Of a stretch of 25,098 bases of DNA, positions 18,154 to 25,098 are shown piece after piece. The position numbers and the translations under genes are program-made. The notes under the pieces were generated by a model. The model ran no database searches. It was not told where the DNA came from and was given only the letters and a program-made list of their open reading frames with translations. Origin of the DNA: a virus. Location of the stretch: the IMG/VR virus record IMGVR_UViG_3300044614_000303, positions 1-25,098 of that record, one strand, 5' to 3'. Each line of letters begins with the position of its first letter. Position 1 is the stretch's first letter.

Positions 18154-20681
18154 GCGTAACCCTCATCGCCTACCCGACCGCTGACTACACCACCGACTTG
18201 CAGGCTTGGAATGCGTTTAACGACCGAGCCGATGCCGATGGTGCAGAGCCAAGGGAGGACGCTTGCTTTGGCTGCCTGTTCTCAACCTTTGCGACCATTT
18301 ACGACCAACCCGAACTCGCTTATGTGTTGGACACCATGGGCGAAATCGACATCGCCCTGACCTTTTCGGTGGAGGACATTGCCGACATAACCAAGCGGAG
18401 GGGGTCGTTCTCCAAGACCATCACGTTGCCTAATACGACAACCAATCGGGACTGCTTTGGTCATGCCTACAACATTCAGTCCTTTGTCGGTGGATTCCAA
18501 CCGAACAAGAAGATTCGTGCAGCGATGTGGGAGGACGGGGTCCAAGTGTTCAGCGGAGTGCTGCAACTGATTTCCATGTCCAAAATCCGGGGAGAGGTAA
18601 CCTACGAAGTGGGCCTGTTCTCGGACGACGTAAGCCTGTTCAAGTCTATTGAGGGCAACCTCCTTGCGACAACGGCAGGGGTAAGCGGCATGAACCACAC
18701 GCTTACATCGGCCCATGTTTCTGCGACTTGGACCGCATCGGGTGCGAGCGGTTACGTTTACGGCTTGGTGGATTCCTACGGCTACACGGACGTAGTTACG
18801 CAAGGGTGGTTTGCCGTTCCCTTTTACAAGATGACTCCAAGCATTTATGTGAAGAAGATGGTGGACCTCATCTTCGCACAGGCAGGGTATCGGTACACAT
18901 CGGAGTTCTTCAATTCCGAGCGGTTTGGTAAGTTGGTCATCCCTTACGCTGCCGGGCAGTTATCGGTTAACCTGTCGGGGTCAAACATTTTTGCAGCGAG
19001 TACGGGAACGGTTACAGGAACGATTAACCAAAACCTCACGATGCAGTTCCCGGACGAAACTGGGACCTACTATGACCGCCCCGGCTATTGGGTCGCATCG
19101 TCCAGCACCTTCGTCGCTCCATCAGTTCCAACGAGATGGAGGGTAACGGTTGAACTTACAATAGACCAATCGTTTCCTGATTTTCCAAATAGCCGTTGCA
19201 ATATGTCTATCAGGAACCTAACCGAATCAACGGACAATATGGTTCTTATGGGGGTTCAGTTGAACAGGAATGAAAAGTCAATCGTCGTTTTCCCTGACGT
19301 TACCATCCCCGGCAACACGACCGCAAACATCGGCATCGTCTTTGACCGGTTTACCATTCAGTCCCCATTTACAATCCTATCCGGTGCAACGGTCCTTTGG
19401 GAATGCTTGGAGAACCCCGTAAGTATCGGGACGATTGACATGAGGACCGCCCTGCCTGCTGATGTCAAGCAATCGGACCTCTTGCAAGACCTGCAAAAGA
19501 TGTTCAATCTCTACTTCATGCCGGACCCTGCCGACCCGAAGAACCTCATCGTGGAGCCTTGGGTGGACTTCTATTCCAGCGGTGTGGTTGACTGGTCGCA
19601 GAAATCGGATGAGAATGCCGAGCAGAACATCACCAACGGGGACCCGAATCAGTACAAGACCATCGTGTTCAAGTACAAGGATGCCGGGGATTATTTATCC
19701 AAGTTGGACAAGTCGAACTACCCGCTTGCCAAGGAAGGCTACGGAGGGCGAATCTTCACGACCGACAACTTCTACGGCAAAGGGGAGAACGTCGTCGAAC
19801 TCGCTTGCAGCACTCTAATCCCTGCGAACTTCACGACTGACAAGGTAATCGGCAGGGCTTGGGACTTGGACGGCTCCGCTTTGTCGGGAACCATCAAGAC
19901 CTTGCAGAGCGGTTACCGCATAGCCCAATACAACCTCATTGAAGCACCGACGACGTGGGCCTACCAATACGGGGTCAGCGGTTCGGTAGCACTCGCAGAA
20001 TCGTTGTTGAGCCTGCCATTCGTCAGCCACCTTGACAACCCCTACGATGCAAACTTTGACCTTGCTTTTGGAATCCCCAAGCAGTTGTACTATGCGGTGA
20101 ATGTTGCCGCAAATAGCGACCCCTACCTATACACGAACAACAACCTGTTCAACATCTATTGGTGGAACTTCATCCAAGAAACGGTCAGCCGTGAAGCGAT
20201 GCAGTTGGAGTTGTCCATTATGCTCAATGCCGTGGACATCAGCCAACTTGACTTCCGCACTCCCATCTACTACGGAGGGGTCCGTTGGAGGCTGCTTGAG
20301 ATTCGGGACTACGAGATAGGTCAGCAGAAGCCTTGCCGGGTAACCCTTCGCAGGATTCTCAACCTAACCGAGTTCGTGTTCAAGCAAATTGGTTACCTAC
20401 CCTACGACGGACCTGTTCCGGCAACGGACTCGGATTACCCGAACGAAGTCCCCCCGATTCCATCGGTCAAGGAACTGCCAGCGGTTGCAGGTCCTCCCGG
20501 TGAAACAGGTGCAACAGGAGCACAAGGCGACCCCGGTCCAGCAGGTGCGGGGTTCACTCCGGGCGATGCAGCAGGCGACATCAAGTATTGGGACGGAGCC
20601 GATTGGGTCAACTTGGGCATCGGAACGGAAGGTCAGGTCTTGGAGGTTGTGTCGGGATTACCAGCATGGGCAGACAAATAA
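18150..20681 (+). CDS. Large tail/baseplate protein with C-terminal collagen-like repeat
   Basis: 843 residues. The N-terminal part (about 60-145) has IDIALTFSVEDIADI, KRRGSFSKTI and FQPNKKIRAAMWEDG, a pattern of phage baseplate/tail-spike attachment proteins. The middle is beta-rich. Residues 781-801 (GPPGETGATG, then GDPGPAGAG) are Gly-x-y repeats, a collagen-like trimer stalk, followed by a short tip (KYWDGADWVNLG to the end) typical of phage fibre ends. It probably contributes to receptor contact. A stretch at about 19140-19260 is more AT-rich than the flanks, hinting at an exchanged segment. It starts in an ATGA overlap. Confidence 0.7.
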   Translation: MSVTLIAYPTADYTTDLQAWNAFNDRADADGAEPREDACFGCLFSTFATIYDQPELAYVLDTMGEIDIALTFSVEDIADITKRRGSFSKTITLPNTTTNRDCFGHAYNIQSFVGGFQPNKKIRAAMWEDGVQVFSGVLQLISMSKIRGEVTYEVGLFSDDVSLFKSIEGNLLATTAGVSGMNHTLTSAHVSATWTASGASGYVYGLVDSYGYTDVVTQGWFAVPFYKMTPSIYVKKMVDLIFAQAGYRYTSEFFNSERFGKLVIPYAAGQLSVNLSGSNIFAASTGTVTGTINQNLTMQFPDETGTYYDRPGYWVASSSTFVAPSVPTRWRVTVELTIDQSFPDFPNSRCNMSIRNLTESTDNMVLMGVQLNRNEKSIVVFPDVTIPGNTTANIGIVFDRFTIQSPFTILSGATVLWECLENPVSIGTIDMRTALPADVKQSDLLQDLQKMFNLYFMPDPADPKNLIVEPWVDFYSSGVVDWSQKSDENAEQNITNGDPNQYKTIVFKYKDAGDYLSKLDKSNYPLAKEGYGGRIFTTDNFYGKGENVVELACSTLIPANFTTDKVIGRAWDLDGSALSGTIKTLQSGYRIAQYNLIEAPTTWAYQYGVSGSVALAESLLSLPFVSHLDNPYDANFDLAFGIPKQLYYAVNVAANSDPYLYTNNNLFNIYWWNFIQETVSREAMQLELSIMLNAVDISQLDFRTPIYYGGVRWRLLEIRDYEIGQQKPCRVTLRRILNLTEFVFKQIGYLPYDGPVPATDSDYPNEVPPIPSVKELPAVAGPPGETGATGAQGDPGPAGAGFTPGDAAGDIKYWDGADWVNLGIGTEGQVLEVVSGLPAWADK

Positions 20682-20687
20682 AAAACT

Positions 20688-22196
20688 ATGGCAGTAACTA
20701 AAGAAATCGTCCTCGAAGTAGGACTCAAGGACTCAACCGCACAAGGAACGACGAGTGCGAAGCAGCGTCTGCGTGAACTCCAAAAGACGCTCATTGATAT
20801 GTCTTTGGCCGGGCAAGAAGGCACGAAGGCGTTCAAGCAAATGGAGGCCGAGGCAGGGAAACTGAAAGACCAAATTGGGGACACAAGCCAGCGAATCAAG
20901 ACCCTTGCAAGCGACACCGTAAGGATTGACACCGTTGTTTCAGCGGTGCAGGGGATAACGGCAGGGTTCCAAATCGCCCAAGGTGCAGCAGCGTTGTTCG
21001 GGTCCGAGAACGAGGACTTGCAGAAATCGTTACTCAAGGTCCAAGGGGCCATGGCTCTCGCTACTGGAGTGCAGCAGGTAGCCAACCTGCTCAACAAGGA
21101 TTCTATTCTAATCACCCAAGGCCAAGCAGCAGCACAGGCACTCTACGCAACCGCAGTCGGGGCAAGTACCGGGGCTATGAAAGCGTTTAGAATCGCCCTC
21201 CTTGCAACGGGTATTGGTGCAGCCATTGCAGCGGTTGGATTACTCATCGCCAAGTGGGACGAACTGACCGCAGCGGTTCGTAGGTTCCTGAATCTACCCG
21301 ACCCAGCCATCGCAGCGAAGGCGAGGGAGCAGGCGTTGTTGCGAGAGGAAGCAGCCCTCTCCAATTACCGGGATGCATACGAAGCCCATACAAACGCTCA
21401 AATCGCAGCAGACCAAAAGAGGGAGGCACAGGTCAAAGAACGCCAACGCAAGGAAGCAGAGGCCACCCAAAAGCGTTTGGAGCGGTTAAGGGAGGAAAAC
21501 AACGCCATCATCAAGTTTGTGGAGGACTTGAACCTTCAACTCTACGAAATGGAGTTGGATAGGTTGAGCGAGCAGGAGCAACTGCAAATCAAAGCGATGC
21601 AAGCCGAAGCACAAAGGCGGATGCAGGTAGACACGGCTGACGCAAAGTCCAAGATGGGTCAAGCCCAGCGCGAAGAGGACCTTGCTGGACTGCGTGAGAA
21701 ATACGTCGGTCAGTCCTTTGGGGTTATCAACGACATCATCATCGCATCGGCAGGAAAGAGCGAAGCAGCACAAAAGCGGGCTTTCAATGTCGCCAAGGCT
21801 GCGTCCATTGCCCAAGCCATCGTGAACACCTACCTTGCCGTGAGTTCTGCACTTGCCTTGAAGCCAACTGAATCCGTATTCCCCGGACAAAGGTTTGTAG
21901 AGGCAGGTCTTGCTCTTGCTGCTGGTCTTGCAAACGTCGCCAAGATTAAGGCCCAACAATTCCAAGGCGGTGCAGGTGCAGGTTCTCCCGGTGCAGACGT
22001 AACGGGTGCAGGAGCAAGCGCAGCACCACCGCCCATCTTTGCGAACCCACAAACAACCAACCTCGGCACGGGCGAACTCTCGGCAGGCCAAGGCCAAGGC
22101 TCATCACCAATGAGAGCCTATGTGGTGGAACGGGACATCACCCAAAGCACTCGGAGGGTTCGGAGATTGGAGGAATTTGCAACTTTGGGGGCATAG
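20688..22196 (+). CDS. Tape measure-like tail protein
   Basis: 502 residues. Order: an N-terminal helical region with long heptads (about 20-85), hydrophobic segments at about 165-188 (LLATGIGAAIAAVGLLIA) and about 365-390, a highly charged coiled coil at about 205-320 (RKEAEATQKRLERLREENN), a Gly/Ala/Pro-rich linker and a C-terminal AYVVERDITQSTRRVRRLEE. This helical, partly hydrophobic architecture is that of tape measure proteins, which set tail length and pass DNA at ejection. By the usual rule of about 1.5 A per residue the tail would be roughly 75 nm. It is followed directly by the protease gene. Confidence 0.75.
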   Translation: MAVTKEIVLEVGLKDSTAQGTTSAKQRLRELQKTLIDMSLAGQEGTKAFKQMEAEAGKLKDQIGDTSQRIKTLASDTVRIDTVVSAVQGITAGFQIAQGAAALFGSENEDLQKSLLKVQGAMALATGVQQVANLLNKDSILITQGQAAAQALYATAVGASTGAMKAFRIALLATGIGAAIAAVGLLIAKWDELTAAVRRFLNLPDPAIAAKAREQALLREEAALSNYRDAYEAHTNAQIAADQKREAQVKERQRKEAEATQKRLERLREENNAIIKFVEDLNLQLYEMELDRLSEQEQLQIKAMQAEAQRRMQVDTADAKSKMGQAQREEDLAGLREKYVGQSFGVINDIIIASAGKSEAAQKRAFNVAKAASIAQAIVNTYLAVSSALALKPTESVFPGQRFVEAGLALAAGLANVAKIKAQQFQGGAGAGSPGADVTGAGASAAPPPIFANPQTTNLGTGELSAGQGQGSSPMRAYVVERDITQSTRRVRRLEEFATLGA

Positions 22197-22206
22197 GACA
22201 TTTACC
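22196..22206 (+). promoter_or_regulatory. GGACATTTACC motif before the head protease gene
   Basis: Second copy of GGACATTTACC-N3-ATGGAA; its first G is the last base of the tape measure stop codon. A TTTG lies at 22176-22179, 17 nt before the GACATTTA part, so this copy could also be a degenerate Bacteroidota promoter. Confidence 0.5.
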
Positions 22207-22209
22207 TGC

Positions 22210-22803
22210 ATGGAACTACCCATTTACAGGATGACCGTGGACGAGGTGGATGAAGGGGTCCAATTCGTGGCCCTGACCGATATGCCCGCCATCGAGCGAC
22301 CATTCCAAGCCTTCGCAAAAACCAAGCAGCGGTTCACCGAAACAGGCGAACGGAGAGTGCTGACCGGCCCCCTCATGCTTGCAGACACCCCCATCTTCAG
22401 GAAGGACGAAACCTATGGCGAGTACTACGTCGTCTTTGACAAAGCCACCATCCGCAAGATAGTCCAAAAGTATTTCAAGCAGGGAAATCAGCACAACGTG
22501 AACGCTTACCACAACGCTGAACTGGATGGCGTGTTTATGTTCGAGTCCTACATCACCGACTCCGAGCGTGGCATCATGCCACCCAAAGGCTACGAGGATA
22601 CACCCGACGGCTCTTGGTTCGGTTCCTTCAAGGTCGAGAACGACGAGGTGTGGGACAACCGCAACCTGTTCCGGGGTTTCTCCGTTGAGGGCCTGTTCGG
22701 AATGGACAAGACCGAATCCGAACTGGAGGTCGCACTCGCTGGCCTCGCTGACGAATTAACCGCTTTTTTGCAACAATTAACCCCCACCTACAAATCCCAC
22801 TAA
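22210..22803 (+). CDS. Prohead protease (XkdF-like, Peptidase_S78_2 family)
   Basis: 197 residues from the ATG at 22210. Matches the XkdF-like putative serine protease family: ALTDMPAIERPF at about 17-28, GPLMLADTPIFRKDE, YYVVFDKATIRKIVQKYF, then QHNVNAYHN with His candidates, MFESYITD, and a C-terminal SWFGSFKVENDEVWD, FRGFSVEGLF. It should cleave scaffold and capsid proteins during head maturation. It is followed by the scaffold candidate and the capsid gene, the usual order, and starts after the GGACATTTACC motif. Confidence 0.85.
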   Translation: MELPIYRMTVDEVDEGVQFVALTDMPAIERPFQAFAKTKQRFTETGERRVLTGPLMLADTPIFRKDETYGEYYVVFDKATIRKIVQKYFKQGNQHNVNAYHNAELDGVFMFESYITDSERGIMPPKGYEDTPDGSWFGSFKVENDEVWDNRNLFRGFSVEGLFGMDKTESELEVALAGLADELTAFLQQLTPTYKSH

Positions 22804-22805
22804 CT

Positions 22806-23438
22806 ATGAACCTGAAAAACGCAATCGAATCTTTGCGGACTGAACTCCGCAAATTCAGCACCCAAAAGCAGTCCTTCGCTGACTACAAGTTGACCGATGG
22901 CACGGTTGTCCGTGTTGACGGGGACCTCGTTGCCGGGACTGCCGTTTACGTTGTAGCCGAGGACGGCACTCTCCCTGCCCCCGATGGCGAGCACGTCGTT
23001 GAGGGCGTTGGCACGATCAAGACCGAAGGAGGCAAGATCGTCGAGGTCATCGCTGCCGAAGTCGCAACCCCCGAAATCGAAGCCTTGCCCGTTGCTGCTG
23101 AAATCACCCCCGAAGTGGCCGTTGAGGTAACCGAGGAAATCAAGGAAGCCTATCCTGCCATGACCCCCGAAGTTGTCGAGGCTATCGTCGCCAAGCACCT
23201 CGGAGCCATCATGGAAGAACTCAAAGCAGCATACGCTGAAATGGGAAAGATGAAAGAGAAGATGTCCGCATTCGCATCGCAAGTTGAAACCATGGTTGAC
23301 ATCGTCGAGAAGGTTTCCGAACTCCCAACCGAAGCCCCCAAAGCCAGCGGTTCCGCAATCGTCGAGCAACGCAAGGCCCAAGCCTCGCAGAACTTCAACG
23401 CTCTCGCACAAGCACTTCAATCACTCAAAAAAAACTAA
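22806..23438 (+). CDS. Putative scaffold / capsid assembly protein
   Basis: 210 residues. An N-terminal basic stretch and beta-rich region (about 25-85, DGTVVRVDGDLVAGTAVYVV) is followed by an acidic Val/Glu/Pro-rich linker (about 85-120), a helical coiled-coil region (about 120-170, IVAKHLGAIMEELKAAYAEMGKMKEKM) and a basic C-terminal tail (QSLKKN). Acidic, helical, low-complexity proteins between protease and capsid genes are typically scaffolds degraded during maturation. The start is 2 nt after the protease stop. The family is not recognised by motif. Confidence 0.65.
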   Translation: MNLKNAIESLRTELRKFSTQKQSFADYKLTDGTVVRVDGDLVAGTAVYVVAEDGTLPAPDGEHVVEGVGTIKTEGGKIVEVIAAEVATPEIEALPVAAEITPEVAVEVTEEIKEAYPAMTPEVVEAIVAKHLGAIMEELKAAYAEMGKMKEKMSAFASQVETMVDIVEKVSELPTEAPKASGSAIVEQRKAQASQNFNALAQALQSLKKN

Positions 23439-23458
23439 ACCCCTAAACCCCCAATAAA

Positions 23459-24379
23459 ATGGCTTACAATTTTGGCAATTTAGCCGCCTACACCGACCAA
23501 GAGAGGCTTCCTCTCATCACCAAAGCGGTATTCTCCGCTCGTTCAGCATCTTTGTTCACCAAGCAAGTTGGTGTCAAGTTTGCTGCTGCCCTTAACCTCA
23601 TGGACACCGATGCTTTGATTCAAAGCGGTGATGCTTGCGGTTACACAAGTTCAGGCACAACCACATTCAGTCAGCGTGTCGTAACCGTTGGCCGTATGAA
23701 GGTCATGGAAACTTTGTGTCCTCGCTCCTTGGAGCAGTACTGGATGCAGACCCAGTTGACTGCTGGCTCAATGTACGATGGCGTTCCTTTCGAGCAGGCG
23801 TTTGCCGAGCAGAAGGCTCTCCGTATCGCAGAGGCTTTGGAGAACGCAATCTGGAAGGGTAACGCTTACTTCAGCGGTGTTAACCAACTCTTGAACGCTG
23901 CATCGGGTTCTACCATCAGCGGTAACACAGGAGCGGTTTCTGCGTCCGTTGGTATCACCACAGGCAACGCAATCGCCATCTTCGACGGCATCTACAACCA
24001 AATCCCACAGGCCATCCTTACTCGGAACGACCTCGTTATCTTCTGCGGTTGGGACAACTTCCGTACGTTGCTTGGTGCTTTCAAGTCCTCCACAGCGGTT
24101 ATGTACAACCAAGTCGACTTGGCTGGCCTTGCTGACGGGGACATCATCTACCCCGGCACAAACGTCCGTGTCATCGCAGTTCCCGGCTTGACTGGAACTA
24201 ACCGAATCGTTTCTTCGTACCTCGGTAACTTCGTTTACGCGACCGATTTGCTGTCCGACGAAGAGCAGTTTTCCATCTTTTATGCACGCGAAAACGACGA
24301 AGTACGGAGTATCGCAGCCTTCAAAGCAGGCGTGCAACTGGCGTATCCAGACTTGGTTGTAGACTTCCGCTTGACCTAA
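23459..24379 (+). CDS. Major capsid protein
   Basis: 306 residues. The N-terminus is a helix (LAAYTDQERLPLITKAVF) followed by ASLFTKQVGVKF, then a typical capsid core with alternating beta and helix segments, FSQRVVTVGRMKVMETLCP, and a C-terminal region with NFVYATDLLSDEEQF and VRSIAAFKAGVQLAYPDLVV. This pattern, with position after scaffold and before a tail tube candidate, identifies the HK97-fold major capsid protein, the main shell subunit. Its leader has the A/C-rich, G-free type, and a strong terminator follows, as expected for a highly expressed gene. Confidence 0.85.
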   Translation: MAYNFGNLAAYTDQERLPLITKAVFSARSASLFTKQVGVKFAAALNLMDTDALIQSGDACGYTSSGTTTFSQRVVTVGRMKVMETLCPRSLEQYWMQTQLTAGSMYDGVPFEQAFAEQKALRIAEALENAIWKGNAYFSGVNQLLNAASGSTISGNTGAVSASVGITTGNAIAIFDGIYNQIPQAILTRNDLVIFCGWDNFRTLLGAFKSSTAVMYNQVDLAGLADGDIIYPGTNVRVIAVPGLTGTNRIVSSYLGNFVYATDLLSDEEQFSIFYARENDEVRSIAAFKAGVQLAYPDLVVDFRLT

Positions 24380-24385
24380 TGTGTA

Positions 24386-24415
24386 GGGGGGAGGGAAACC
24401 TCCCCTCACTTTTTT
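24386..24415 (+). terminator. Rho-independent terminator after the capsid gene
   Basis: GGGGAGG (24388-24394) pairs perfectly with CCTCCCC (24399-24405) around a GAAA tetraloop, followed by TCAC and six T. It lies just after the capsid stop and may limit read-through into the tail tube candidate gene. Confidence 0.85.
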
Positions 24416-24447
24416 GTTCTCTTGTAACTTAAAACCAAAACACACAT

Positions 24448-24975
24448 ATGTCCTGCTCCCTAACAACTGGCTACGCCCTCGGCTGCCGTGATTCCGTAGG
24501 TGGAATCAAAACAATTTACGTCCAAGGCTGGAATGCTACGGGAACCGTTAACACCAATGGCTCCGGTACTGTTACAGGCTTCACGGGTTTCTCTTCCGGT
24601 TTCTACGAGTACGACTTGACCAAGGCTACGTCATCCTTGACCGAAACCTTAAACGCAAGCATTGAGAACGGCTCGATTTACTACACCCCTGAGGTTACCT
24701 TTAGCATCAACAAACTGCAAGTCGCAGTACGCAACGAACTCCGTCTGCTTGCTCGCAACCGCTTGCTGGTCATCGTCCAAGACAACAACAACCGATACTG
24801 GGTGTTGGGTGCTGCGAACGGCCTTGAGGCAACTGCTGGAACTGCTGGCAGTGGTACTGCATTCGGAGATAGAAGTGGCTACGAAATGACGCTGACAGGG
24901 ATGGAACCCGACCCAATGCTTTTGATTGTGTCAACAACTTTTACACCGTTGGCCACACAAATCGCAGGTTCGTAG
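24448..24975 (+). CDS. Putative major tail (tube) protein
   Basis: 175 residues, beta-rich with Gly/Thr/Ser turns: SVGGIKTIYVQGWN, GFYEYDLTKATSSLTETL, a KLQVAVRNELRLLARN helix, LLVIVQDNNNRYWVLGAANG, then DRSGYEMTLTGMEPDP. I associate this repeating strand pattern and the final T-L-T-G-x-E-x-x-P motif with abundant tail tube-like proteins of Bacteroidota phages. Placement after the capsid gene with its own leader and flanking terminators suggests strong expression. No membrane segment or signal peptide. Confidence 0.6.
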   Translation: MSCSLTTGYALGCRDSVGGIKTIYVQGWNATGTVNTNGSGTVTGFTGFSSGFYEYDLTKATSSLTETLNASIENGSIYYTPEVTFSINKLQVAVRNELRLLARNRLLVIVQDNNNRYWVLGAANGLEATAGTAGSGTAFGDRSGYEMTLTGMEPDPMLLIVSTTFTPLATQIAGS

Positions 24976-25013
24976 TATCTTCGCATCAGGTTTTCATCAC
25001 TGAGGTTTGAGAG

Positions 25014-25046
25014 GGGCAGTCAGCAATGGCTGCCCTTCTTATTTTT
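25014..25046 (+). terminator. Rho-independent terminator after the tail tube candidate
   Basis: GGGCAGTC (25014-25021) pairs with GGCTGCCC (25028-25035), 8 bp with one G-U, around AGCAAT, followed by a T-rich stretch. It separates the tail gene from the glycosyltransferase-like gene. Confidence 0.75.
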
Positions 25047-25051
25047 ACCCC

Positions 25052-25098
25052 ATGAAGATTTGCATTGTCTATAACGCCCATCCAACCGGGTGCAGTTA
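25052..25098 (+). CDS. N-terminus of a glycosyltransferase-like protein (cut at right edge)
   Basis: The frame begins MKICIVYNAHPTGCS and runs off the window after 15 codons. A K-I-x-I-V strand followed by N-x-H-P-T-G is the typical first strand and Gly-rich loop of GT-B type glycosyltransferases. It follows a terminator and an A/C-rich leader (TACCCC). The fragment is too short for a firm identification, but it adds a further sugar-transfer candidate to the cassette at 13659-15552. Confidence 0.5.
   Translation, partial: MKICIVYNAHPTGCS

Noticed and set aside
22800-23420. Minus-strand open frame opposite the scaffold candidate
   Set aside because: Gly/Asp/Phe-rich composition is the expected antisense of the Ala/Val/Glu-rich scaffold; no start signals.
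23768-24466. Minus-strand open frame opposite the capsid gene
   Set aside because: It would run through the capsid gene terminator and has no recognisable motif; the plus strand is clearly coding.
24976-24983. TATCTTCG as a promoter before the last gene
   Set aside because: One mismatch to TAnnTTTG, no -33 element at a good distance, and a terminator lies between it and the next gene start.

Overview
This window looks like part of a tailed double-stranded DNA phage (Caudoviricetes) that infects a member of the Bacteroidota. The host assignment rests on promoter and translation signals. Several gene starts are preceded by the Bacteroidota -7 box TAnnTTTG, in one case with a -33 TTG at exactly 19 nt. 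Leaders are rich in A and C and almost free of G, with no Shine-Dalgarno purine stretch. Genes are tightly packed, often with ATGA stop/start overlaps. No tRNA, integrase, transposase or CRISPR array is visible, and no DNA polymerase, so replication probably uses the host replisome.

Layout from left to right. (1) 1-2306: lysis region with a holin, a membrane-anchored coiled-coil protein and a metallophosphoesterase on +, facing a peptidoglycan amidase and a small gene on -. (2) 2307-4833: early operon of small genes starting at a divergent promoter region, including a possible ssDNA-annealing protein, an HTH protein and a small protein with an SSB-like C-terminal tip. (3) 4834-7242: replication block with a promoter/hairpin/terminator unit that may be a structured RNA, a replication initiator carrying a candidate origin in its coding sequence, a DnaB-type helicase and a VRR-NUC nuclease. 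(4) 7243-8939: more AT-rich accessory genes, including a small lipoprotein, arrays of short repeats, a DUF551-type protein and a stand-alone DnaA domain IV-like protein. (5) 8966-10611: a sigma-like protein and small genes. (6) 10611-13329: ParB-methyltransferase fusion, small terminase candidate and large terminase. (7) 13339-15552: two small genes and a glycosyltransferase / methyltransferase / glycosyltransferase cassette. (8) 15549-22196: tail region with a likely -1 frameshift chaperone pair, a completion-type protein, two large tail/baseplate proteins and a tape measure protein. (9) 22210-24975: XkdF-like protease, scaffold candidate, major capsid protein and probable tail tube protein. 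A further glycosyltransferase-like gene starts at the right edge.

The order is unusual: tail genes lie between the terminase and the head genes, and no portal gene is recognisable. The most rewarding places to look are the structured RNA with two perfectly complementary hairpin loops (4866-4965), the helically phased repeat array plus purine tract inside the initiator gene (5289-5399), the T-tract frameshift (16034-16040), the shared ACATTTAC start-site motif, and the glycan-modification cassette. All functions are read from sequence motifs by eye; no database search was run.
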